In this document: positions 6,534-11,767 of the stretch, piece after piece
Layout: the number at the start of each line of letters is the position of its first letter
Numbering within the stretch: position 1 is the first letter of the stretch
From: DASUFI01 sp036274635
GTDB lineage: Bacteria; Planctomycetota; B15-G4
Reading direction: 5' to 3'
DNA length: 11,767 nt
Assembly (NCBI GenBank): GCA_036274635.1
Contig: DASUFI010000078.1
Location: 1-11,767, forward strand
The notes under the pieces: generated by a model
Databases searched by the model: none
What the model was told of the DNA's origin: nothing
The model's input: the letters and a program-made list of their open reading frames with translations, nothing else
Made by a program: the position numbers and the translations under genes

Positions 6534-7030
6534 TCCGGCGGGACGGGTTTTCCGTGGGAGGGCGGGGCCGAGCCGGCCGGGACAGCCGCCCGCCGCAGCA
6601 GCAGGGTCCAGTCTCCGGTCAGCACCTTCTTGCCGGCCTGGTTGAGCAGCTCGACCTGGAAGGTCACCCGGCCGCGGTCGGGGCGCGGCCGCGGGTCGAG
6701 CTCCTTCACCGTCATGCGCAGGCTGAGCTCGTCATCCGGGAAAACCGGCCGCTCGAAGCGCGACTCGAGGGACAGGACGGCGAGGACGGTGCCTTCGAAC
6801 AGCCCGCAGCGATAGGCCAGGCCCGTGGCTGCGGCGACGTTCAGGGCGCCGTGGGAGACGACGCTGCCGAAGGGCGTGGTCGCGGCGTAGTCATCGTCGC
6901 AGTGCAGCGCGGTGTGGTCGTCGGAGACGTCCGCGAAGGCGGCGATGTCCTCGCGCGTGATCCGCCGCTTGCCGAATTCGTAGGCCTGGCCGGGCGCGAA
7001 GTCCTCGAAGCGGTGCGGCTCGTAGCTCAC
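6530..7030 (-). CDS. MaoC-like hot-dog fold dehydratase
   Basis: This is a 166-residue protein. The GTG at 7030 is chosen because VSYEPHRFEDFAPGQ is the normal beginning of single-domain MaoC proteins. The frame continues upstream only as the shadow of the divergent gene. No Shine-Dalgarno sequence is seen. The family hydrates or dehydrates (R)-3-hydroxyacyl-CoA-type thioesters. The active-site segment reads D-V-S-D-D38-H-T-A-L-H43-C-D-D, against the usual S-G-D-x-N-P-L-H: the catalytic Asp (D38) and His (H43) are kept, while Gly, Asn and Pro are replaced. It is followed by the usual 'FGSVVSHGAL' segment. The C-terminal strands 'FPDDELSLRMTVKEL' and 'VTFQVELLNQAGKKVLTGDWTLL' complete the hot dog, and the last 20 residues are a Pro-rich tail. 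The substrate is probably an acyl-CoA in lipid or polyketide-like metabolism. It is transcribed divergently from the inositol-phosphate synthase, 142 bp away. Confidence 0.85.
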   Translation of the reverse strand: MSYEPHRFEDFAPGQAYEFGKRRITREDIAAFADVSDDHTALHCDDDYAATTPFGSVVSHGALNVAAATGLAYRCGLFEGTVLAVLSLESRFERPVFPDDELSLRMTVKELDPRPRPDRGRVTFQVELLNQAGKKVLTGDWTLLLRRAAVPAGSAPPSHGKPVPPD

Positions 7031-7102
7031 ACGGGAATCATGGGATTCCGGGGCGGCCTGCACCAGCCCGTACGGGGCCTGTGTCGCGGAACCGGCCGTG
7101 CG

Positions 7103-7108
7103 TAGAAT
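7103..7108 (+). promoter_or_regulatory. Candidate -10 box for the inositol-phosphate synthase gene
   Basis: TAGAAT (5 of 6 to consensus) sits in the 142-bp gap between divergent genes, giving a start near 7115 and a leader of about 58 bases. No convincing -35 box is visible 16-19 bases upstream. The surrounding TAGAATCCGCCGG recurs nearly exactly at 11710. Confidence 0.35.
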
Positions 7109-7172
7109 CCGCCGGCTCGGTTCCGGGGCCCCCGAGGGGCCCGGCCCGGCCCTCCCTGGAGCTCGATCTGCC

Positions 7173-8387
7173 GTGGCCGAACCGCTGGGCGTCTGGATGG
7201 TGGGCGCGCTCGGCGGCATCGGTACGACGCTCGTGGCCGGCACGCGGGCCATCGCGCGCGGCCTGTCTCCCGACACCGGACTCATCACGGGACGGCCGGA
7301 GTTCGCCCCGCTGGACCTGGTCCCGCTCCAGGACATCGTCTTCGGTGGACACGAGGTGCGCCTCTCGAACTTCTGGGACTCGGCCTGCGACATCGCGCGG
7401 CAGAGCCGGTCGCTGGACATCGAGCTCCTGCAGCAGCTCAAGAACGACCTGCTCGACATCTCGGAGGCGCTCAAGCCGGGCACCTCGGTGAACTGCGGGG
7501 AGGCCATCGACGAGCTGGTGACCAACCCGGTCTCGCGCCACGACGATGGACTGCGCGCGATCGTGCAGCGCATCCAGTCGGACATCCGCGCCTTCCGCGC
7601 GCGGGAGTCGGTGGACCGCGTGGTCGTGGTGAACCTCGCCTCCACCGAGCCCGAGCTGCCAGGGGCCGACACGCTGCAGACGCCCGCCGACTTCGAGCGC
7701 CTGCTCGACGCGGGCGACGCCGCGCGCATCCGGCCGAGCATGCTGTACGCCTACGCCGCCTTCCAGGAAGGCTGTGCCTACATCAACTTCACGGCGTCCA
7801 CGGCCGCGCTGTGCCCGGTGATGCAGGCCATCGGCAACGCGGCAGGCGTGCCCTGGATGGGCAGCGACGGCAAGACGGGCGAGACGCTGGTGAAGAGCGC
7901 GCTCGCGCCCATGTTCAAGTACCGCAACCTCAAGGTCCTGAGCTGGCAGGGCTACAACATGCTGGGCGATCGCGACGGCCGCGTCCTGGCCCACGCCGAC
8001 AACCTCGCCAGCAAAGTGCGCAGCAAGGACTCGGTGCTCTCGAGCATCCTCGGCTATCCGGTGCACACGCACGTGGGCATCGACTTCGTCGAGTCCCTCA
8101 ACGACCTCAAGACGGCCTGGGACTTCATCCACTTCGAGGGCTTCCTCGGGCATCGCATGACGATGCAGTTCACCTGGCAGGGCTGCGACAGCATCCTCGC
8201 GGCGCCGCTCGTGCTGGACATGGTGCGGCTGGCGGACCTGGCCGCGCGGCACGGCCAGAAGGGGCCCATGGTGCAGCTCGCGCCGTTCTTCAAGGCGCCG
8301 CTGGGCGTGGCGCAGCACGACCTGCACCGGCAGTTCCACGGGATGATGGACTACCTGCGCGGCATGGGCGCGCGCGTCGACGGCTAG
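7173..8387 (+). CDS. Inositol-3-phosphate synthase family protein
   Basis: This is a 404-residue protein. The GTG at 7173 is chosen because it starts just before the Rossmann fold and GGAG (7158-7161) lies 11 bases upstream. The enzyme family converts glucose 6-phosphate to 1D-myo-inositol 3-phosphate using bound NAD+, in the cytoplasm. The NAD loop is G11-A-L-G14-G-I-G17 near the N-terminus. Family landmarks follow in order: VVVVNLASTEP, 'YAAFQEGCAYINFTAS', 'PWMGSDGKTGETLVKS' (K234 region), 'LSWQGYNMLGDRDG' (equivalent to the SYNxLGNxDG motif), SKVRSKDSVL with conserved lysines, and 'FIHFEGFLGHRMTMQFTWQG'. The length is close to bacterial and archaeal members and shorter than the eukaryotic enzyme. 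In bacteria the product feeds inositol lipids, mycothiol-like thiols or compatible solutes; no partner gene here shows which. It is divergent from the MaoC-like gene and ends within a large inverted repeat. Confidence 0.88.
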   Translation: MAEPLGVWMVGALGGIGTTLVAGTRAIARGLSPDTGLITGRPEFAPLDLVPLQDIVFGGHEVRLSNFWDSACDIARQSRSLDIELLQQLKNDLLDISEALKPGTSVNCGEAIDELVTNPVSRHDDGLRAIVQRIQSDIRAFRARESVDRVVVVNLASTEPELPGADTLQTPADFERLLDAGDAARIRPSMLYAYAAFQEGCAYINFTASTAALCPVMQAIGNAAGVPWMGSDGKTGETLVKSALAPMFKYRNLKVLSWQGYNMLGDRDGRVLAHADNLASKVRSKDSVLSSILGYPVHTHVGIDFVESLNDLKTAWDFIHFEGFLGHRMTMQFTWQGCDSILAAPLVLDMVRLADLAARHGQKGPMVQLAPFFKAPLGVAQHDLHRQFHGMMDYLRGMGARVDG

Positions 8388-8522
8388 GAGCCCATCGAAG
8401 AAGTCATTCGGGCCTGGGTGCGTCTTTCGCGCCGGCTCTTCGTTGCGGGCCTTGCGGCCCGCGCCTCGATCCGGCGCGAAACCCATCGCGACCAGCTCCC
8501 AAGCACGTCTTCGATGGGCTCC
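8387..8522. repeat. 136-bp nested inverted repeat between convergent genes
   Basis: Three perfect arm pairs share nearly one centre (about 8453-8455). The outer pair is GGAGCCCATCGAAGA (8387-8401) with TCTTCGATGGGCTCC (8508-8522). The middle pair is TTTCGCGCCGG (8425-8435) with CCGGCGCGAAA (8471-8481). The apical pair is GCGGGCC (8445-8451) with GGCCCGC (8456-8462) around a TTGC loop. The segments between the outer and middle arms also pair in part. It starts in the stop codon of the inositol-phosphate synthase gene and ends 13 bases from the stop of the convergent 86-residue gene. It could be a bidirectional terminator or mRNA-end stem, a folded RNA, or a decayed palindromic mobile repeat. 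No transposase or obvious target duplication is seen. The gap 8388-8535 holds nothing else. Confidence 0.8.
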
Positions 8523-8535
8523 GCGCCCGAGCGGC

Positions 8536-8796
8536 TCAGCTGAGGCGCGCGACGATCCGCGCGAGCGCTCCGAGGTCGCGCTCCTTGACCACCGTGCCGG
8601 CCTCGTGCGGGTGGACCCCGGCCGCCAGCAGCTGCTTGTGCGCGGCGTCCCACGCGCGCTCGATCTTCGTCTCCGACGTCGCCACGTAGAGGTCGGACAC
8701 GATCTCGCCCAGCCGCTGCAGCGCGAGCGTGTCGCGGTGCTCGTAGTAGCGCTTGATCACGCCCTTCTGGTACGGCGTCCGCTCCTGCTTGCTCAT
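8536..8796 (-). CDS. Conserved-looking small protein (86 residues), unknown function
   Basis: The ATG at 8796 has GGAGG 4 bases upstream and overlaps the stop of the glycosyltransferase gene by ATGA, so the two are translationally coupled. The protein is soluble, mostly helical and charged, with no signal peptide. The N-terminal stretch TPYQKGVIKRYYEHRDTLAL, then 'LGEIVSDLYVATSE' and a C-terminal 'VKERDLGALARIVARL', resembles a small protein I recall from planctomycete genomes that lacks a defined role. No catalytic motif is visible. Coupling to a lipopolysaccharide-core-type glycosyltransferase suggests a role in, or regulation of, that process, but this is inference from position only. Confidence 0.8.
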   Translation of the reverse strand: MSKQERTPYQKGVIKRYYEHRDTLALQRLGEIVSDLYVATSETKIERAWDAAHKQLLAAGVHPHEAGTVVKERDLGALARIVARLS

Positions 8797-9965
8797 CGGG
8801 CCTCCGAAGGCGCCGCGCGCCGCGCGGCCATGACCTCACGGTAGATTTCGAGCATCGCCGCGCAACTGCCCTCGGACGGGAATTGCTCGGCGCGCGCACG
8901 GCAGGCGGCGGCGACGGCAGGCCGGTCGGCGCGCTCGAGCCAGGCCGCCAGCGCGTCGGCCACGTCGCCGGGATGCACGGGCGCCGGCACGACGACGCCG
9001 TGCCGGCCAGGCTGCAGGATCTCGCCGGCTCCGTTGGCAGCGGACGTCACGACGGGCAGCCCGCTGGCCAGCGCCTCGAGCGTGCTGTTGGCCGCCGGGT
9101 CGTAGGCCGTAGGCAGGACGTAGACGTTGGCCGCCCGGTACAGCCGCTCGGGGTCGCCGCGCGGTCCAAGGAAGCGCACGCGCTCGGCCACGCCCAGCGC
9201 CGCCGCGAGGGCCTGCCAGTGCGCCGGCCTGCGGTCACGACCCGCCACCAGCAGCTGCAGGCGCGGCCGCGCCGGAGCCAGCCGCGCCAGCGCCCGCAGC
9301 GTGGGGTCGAGGCCCTTGCGCGCGAAGCCGGTGCCGAGGAAGAGTGCCACCTCGGCGTCGGCCGCGAGCCCCAGCTCGCGGCGCAGCGCGTCGCGCTCGC
9401 CTGCGACGGGGGGCCGGAAGCGCGCCAAGTCCGTGCCGTTGGGCACGACGTGCACGCGGGCGGGATCGAGGCCGTAGCGGAAGACCAGGTCGTCGCGCGT
9501 CATGCCGCTGTTCGTGATGATGCGCCGCGCGGCGGCGGGCGCGAGCGCGCGCTCCTCGATGCGCGCCTTGACCAGCTGGTACGGCAACCGGCGCAGCAGG
9601 GGCCGGAGCCAGGCTGGGCGGTCGAGCGCATGCGCCTGGTCGAGATAGGTGCGGTGGCTGCCGCCGCCCATCCGGTAGACGTCCTGGCCGACGGTGCGGC
9701 CGAAGGCGTGGCGCACGTCGAAGGGTTCGTGCCGCGCCACCGCGCGCCGCGCCCAGGCCGAGAAGGCCAGCAGGCCCAGCGTCCGGCCGGGGACGAGGCG
9801 CGGCATCACGTGCGCCGTCACCCCGGGCGGCAGCGCGCTGCGCACCGACGCGCAGAAGACGTGCACGTCGTCTCCGCGCTCCGCGAGCTGCCGGCTGAGC
9901 AGCGCCACCTGCCGCTCGCTGCCGCCCGAGTCCGCGAAGCGCTTGAAGACGATGGCGACCCTCAC
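8793..9965 (-). CDS. GT4 family glycosyltransferase, WaaG-like
   Basis: This is a 390-residue protein with a two-Rossmann GT-B layout. The N-terminal domain opens MRVAIVFKRFADSGGSERQ, with the donor/acceptor glycine loop G14-G15-S16-E17. After the linker the C-terminal domain shows FLGTGFARKGLD (R216, K217, which in this family contact the sugar-nucleotide phosphates), then 'RFLGPRGDPERLYRAANVYV' and the E-x7-E equivalent D289-PAANSTL-E297. The first acidic residue is Asp rather than Glu, as in other 'YDP' members of the WaaG-like group. WaaG adds a glucose to the lipopolysaccharide inner core at the cytoplasmic face; the exact sugar and acceptor here are unknown. The start is GTG 9965, without a Shine-Dalgarno sequence, but a TAAGTT box lies 8-13 bases upstream. 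The gene overlaps the following 86-residue gene by ATGA and is divergent from a double WaaP-like kinase, consistent with core assembly. Confidence 0.9.
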   Translation of the reverse strand: MRVAIVFKRFADSGGSERQVALLSRQLAERGDDVHVFCASVRSALPPGVTAHVMPRLVPGRTLGLLAFSAWARRAVARHEPFDVRHAFGRTVGQDVYRMGGGSHRTYLDQAHALDRPAWLRPLLRRLPYQLVKARIEERALAPAAARRIITNSGMTRDDLVFRYGLDPARVHVVPNGTDLARFRPPVAGERDALRRELGLAADAEVALFLGTGFARKGLDPTLRALARLAPARPRLQLLVAGRDRRPAHWQALAAALGVAERVRFLGPRGDPERLYRAANVYVLPTAYDPAANSTLEALASGLPVVTSAANGAGEILQPGRHGVVVPAPVHPGDVADALAAWLERADRPAVAAACRARAEQFPSEGSCAAMLEIYREVMAARRAAPSEAR

Positions 9966-9972
9966 GCCGCCG

Positions 9973-9978
9973 AACTTA
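9973..9978 (-). promoter_or_regulatory. Possible -10 box for the glycosyltransferase gene
   Basis: The minus strand reads TAAGTT, placing a start of transcription at or next to the GTG start codon (9965). No -35 box is recognised. If real, the mRNA would be leaderless, which would fit the missing ribosome binding site. Confidence 0.25.
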
Positions 9979-10026
9979 CCAGCCGGGCGGCGCGGACGGA
10001 GCGGCGGGGCGGCGCGCTCCGCCGGC

Positions 10027-10032
10027 TATGAT
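10027..10032 (+). promoter_or_regulatory. Candidate -10 box for the tandem kinase gene
   Basis: TATGAT (5 of 6 to consensus) lies in the 106-bp gap between the divergent glycosyltransferase and kinase genes. Transcription would begin near 10039, about 33 bases before the chosen TTG start. No -35 match is visible in the very GC-rich upstream stretch. Confidence 0.35.
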
Positions 10033-10071
10033 GCGCCGTCCGTGCCGGAGGCGCCGCGTGGGAGACCGCCG

Positions 10072-11712
10072 TTGACGGGCCGGGACGGCTCGGTGTGCTG
10101 GTGGTGGGCGGTGGCGCCGCCCGCGGCGCTCGCCGCCGTCGCGCGCGAGCTGCAGGCCGGGCGCGAGCCCGGTGGTGCCGCGGTCGTGAAGGCGGGCGCG
10201 CGCCGCGTCGTGTGGCGCGTGCCGGGCACCGCGGGCGGACTGCTCGTCAAGCGCTTCGCCGTGCGCGGCGCCGAGCGCTGGAAGTACCTCGTGCGCCCCA
10301 GCCGCGCGCGCAGCGAGTACCGCGCCATGGAGGCCTTCACGCGCCTCGGCCTGCCCGTCGTCCGGCCGCTGGGCTTCGGCGAGCGTCGCGCGGGTCGGCT
10401 GCTGCGCGAGGCGTGGTTCGTCGGCCGCCTCGTGCCGGACGCGCGGACGCTGGCGGAGGCGCTGGAGGAGGCCGCCCGCGCCGGGGACGGCGCGCGCGCG
10501 GCGCGGCTCGCGCGCGACGCCATGGCGGTGGCCGCCGAGCTGCACGCGCACCCCTGGCTGCACCGCGACCTGCACGCGGGCAACCTGCTGCTGGACGCGT
10601 CGGGGCGGTTGCTCATCACCGACCTGCACTCGGTCTGGCGCGTCCCGCGCCTCGGACGACGGCAGCGCCTCGAGAACCTCGCGCGCCTCATCTTCTCGCT
10701 GCGCGGTGGCGTGGACCTCGCGCTCGCGCCGGCGCTGGTGCGCGACTACGCGGAGCGCCGCGGCGAGCCGGCGGACGCGCTCGTGCGCGATGCGCTGGAC
10801 GCGCTGGCCGCCTTCGAGGCCCGCTACGTGCGCGGGCGCGTCGCGCGCTGCCTGCAGGACTCCTCGCTCTTCGCCGTCGAGGCCGGGCCCGGCGGCCGGC
10901 TCTTCCGCCGCCGCGCGCTCGACCCTGCCCGCCTCTCGGCCGACCTGGCCCAGCACGAGCGCCGGCTGGCCGAGGGCGGCCCGCGCGTGCTCTCGCGCGC
11001 GCCGCGCAGCCGCGTGACGCTCGTCGGCGCGCCGCCTGACCAGCACGTGGTCAAGGAATACGTGTCCGGCGGCGTCCTCGGCGCGCTGCGCCAAGCGCTC
11101 GGCGCCGGGCGCGGGCGGGCGGCCTGGGTGGGGGCGCGGCGCCTCGAGGTCCTCGGGATCGGCACGGCCGAAGCGCTGGCGCTGCTCGAGCGCCGCGACG
11201 GGACGGCGCTGCTCGTGACACGCGCGCTGGGCGGCTCGCGGTCGCTGCGTGCGCTGGCGCCGGAGTTGCAGGCCGGCCCCGTCGCGCGGCGCGGCGCCGT
11301 GGCCCTGGGCCTCGGGCACCTCGTCGGGCGCCTGGCACGCGAGGGGCTGCGGCACCGCGACCTGTCCGCCAAGAACGTCTTCGTCGCCGACGGGCCGCCG
11401 CCGCCGCCGCGCGACCTGCGCTGGACGCCGCCGGCGCGCGCCGCGCGCGTGGAGCTCATCGACCTCGACGGGTTGCGCACGATGCGGCCCTTCGAGCCGC
11501 GCGGCCTCGTGCGCATGCTCGAGCAGCTGGCCGACCTGCCGGTGCGGCCATCGCGCACGGACCTCCGCCGTTTCGCCATCGGCTACGCGGCGGGCGCCGG
11601 GCGCGAGCTGCCGCGCGAGGTCGCCGAGGCGGCGCTGGCCGGCGCGGGGGCGCGTGCGGCCGCGCGAGTCACGGCCCGGGCGCCGCTCGACCCGCCGGCC
11701 GCGCGGTCGTAG
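10072..11712 (+). CDS. Tandem lipopolysaccharide-kinase-like protein (two WaaP/Kdo-kinase domains fused)
   Basis: This is a 546-residue protein. TTG 10072 is taken as the start because GGGAG (10060-10064) is 7 bases upstream; GTG 10042 and GTG 10093 are alternatives. Two complete kinase-like domains follow each other. Domain 1 (about 35-285): K60 in LLVKRFAV as the ATP-binding lysine, 'SEYRAMEAF' helix, catalytic loop H164-R-D166-L-H-A-G-N171, metal-binding D184 in ITDLHSVWR. The DLH form is characteristic of the WaaP/Kdo kinase group. Domain 2 (about 310-520): K328 in VVKEYV, loop H428-R-D430-L-S-A-K-N435, metal site D464 in LIDLDG. All core catalytic residues are present in both. Family members phosphorylate heptose or Kdo of the lipopolysaccharide inner core and are normally single-domain, about 250-300 residues. 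The domains differ clearly in sequence, suggesting different acceptors. No signal peptide or membrane helix, so cytoplasmic. The neighbouring WaaG-like gene supports an envelope-sugar role. Confidence 0.85.
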   Translation: MTGRDGSVCWWWAVAPPAALAAVARELQAGREPGGAAVVKAGARRVVWRVPGTAGGLLVKRFAVRGAERWKYLVRPSRARSEYRAMEAFTRLGLPVVRPLGFGERRAGRLLREAWFVGRLVPDARTLAEALEEAARAGDGARAARLARDAMAVAAELHAHPWLHRDLHAGNLLLDASGRLLITDLHSVWRVPRLGRRQRLENLARLIFSLRGGVDLALAPALVRDYAERRGEPADALVRDALDALAAFEARYVRGRVARCLQDSSLFAVEAGPGGRLFRRRALDPARLSADLAQHERRLAEGGPRVLSRAPRSRVTLVGAPPDQHVVKEYVSGGVLGALRQALGAGRGRAAWVGARRLEVLGIGTAEALALLERRDGTALLVTRALGGSRSLRALAPELQAGPVARRGAVALGLGHLVGRLAREGLRHRDLSAKNVFVADGPPPPPRDLRWTPPARAARVELIDLDGLRTMRPFEPRGLVRMLEQLADLPVRPSRTDLRRFAIGYAAGAGRELPREVAEAALAGAGARAAARVTARAPLDPPAARS

Positions 11713-11715
11713 CAT
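11710..11715 (+). promoter_or_regulatory. Possible -10 box for the gene at the right end
   Basis: TAGCAT overlaps the stop codon of the tandem kinase gene and lies 31 bases before the next ATG. The 13-base context TAGCATCCGCCGG differs by one base from that at 7103. No -35 box is recognised. Confidence 0.25.
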
Positions 11716-11746
11716 CCGCCGGACCCGCCCTCGAGGGAGTCGCTGC

Positions 11747-11767
11747 ATGAGCGTGCGCCGCGCGTCG
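11747..11767 (+). CDS. First codons of a gene cut by the window end
   Basis: ATG 11747 is preceded by AGGGAG (11734-11739), 7 bases upstream, and the frame (MSVRRAS) stays open to the last base. The basic start would suit a signal peptide, but seven residues are too few to say what the protein is. Confidence 0.55.

Noticed and set aside
7031..7741. N-terminal extension of the MaoC-like gene
   Set aside because: The extra 237 codons are the antisense of the inositol-phosphate synthase gene and do not resemble any domain normally attached to MaoC proteins.
8387..8522. Inverted repeat read as an insertion sequence or miniature transposon
   Set aside because: No transposase, no clear target-site duplication and no second copy in the window; kept as a structured repeat instead.
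9976..11748. Long minus-strand open frame opposite the tandem kinase gene
   Set aside because: Same reason: the plus strand encodes two kinase domains with ordered catalytic motifs, and the minus product is low-complexity Arg/Ala/Gln.
1..11767. CRISPR array, tRNA, rRNA, prophage or defence-island genes
   Set aside because: I found no direct-repeat/spacer pattern, no cloverleaf or rRNA-like stretch, and no nuclease, integrase or toxin-antitoxin motif.

Overview
The window is GC-rich throughout (around 70% by eye) and gene-dense. It carries eleven protein genes, two of them cut by the window ends, and I see no rRNA, tRNA, CRISPR array, transposase or phage gene. The best taxonomic guess is a planctomycete or a close relative. 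Pointers are a secreted HEAT-repeat protein with a WEFWW-type region after a Gly/Ala/Pro linker, an exported alpha/beta-hydrolase-like protein with a C-terminal beta domain, a small 'TPYQKGVIKRYYEHRDTLAL' type protein next to a lipopolysaccharide-core glycosyltransferase, and a bacterial inositol-phosphate synthase. This assignment rests on family resemblance from memory, not on a search.

Layout. Bases 1-591 (+) are the tail of a TPR protein. Bases 680-4013 (+) form a tight three-gene operon: an exported hydrolase-fold protein that appears to have lost its catalytic serine and histidine, a multi-pass membrane protein with a spermidine-synthase-like domain, and a small TPR protein with a C-terminal membrane anchor. 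The first pair overlap by a TTGA stop/start and the second pair are 2 bp apart. A perfect 12-bp hairpin (4018-4045) separates this operon from a convergent gene for a secreted HEAT-repeat solenoid (4074-5999, -). Upstream on the same strand are a 78-residue small protein (6184-6420) and a MaoC-like hot-dog protein (6530-7030). The small gene has a promoter whose -35 box overlaps the MaoC stop codon.

Divergent from MaoC is an inositol-3-phosphate synthase homologue (7173-8387, +). Starting in its stop codon is a 136-bp nested inverted repeat (8387-8522) that fills the gap to the next, convergent unit. That unit (-) holds a GT4, WaaG-like glycosyltransferase (8793-9965) overlapping an 86-residue conserved-looking small protein (8536-8796) by ATGA. 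Divergent from it is a 546-residue protein made of two fused WaaP/Kdo-kinase-like domains (10072-11712, +). The first residues of another gene begin at 11747.

How the genes may work together: the right third (glycosyltransferase, small protein, double kinase) reads as a small outer-membrane lipopolysaccharide-core assembly and phosphorylation locus. The inositol-phosphate synthase would supply inositol phosphate for lipids or solutes. The left operon pairs envelope-located proteins whose catalytic motifs are altered, so its biochemical role cannot be assigned from sequence alone. The strongest candidates for something undescribed are the tandem-kinase fusion, the pseudo-hydrolase/SpeE-like/TPR operon, and the large nested inverted repeat.
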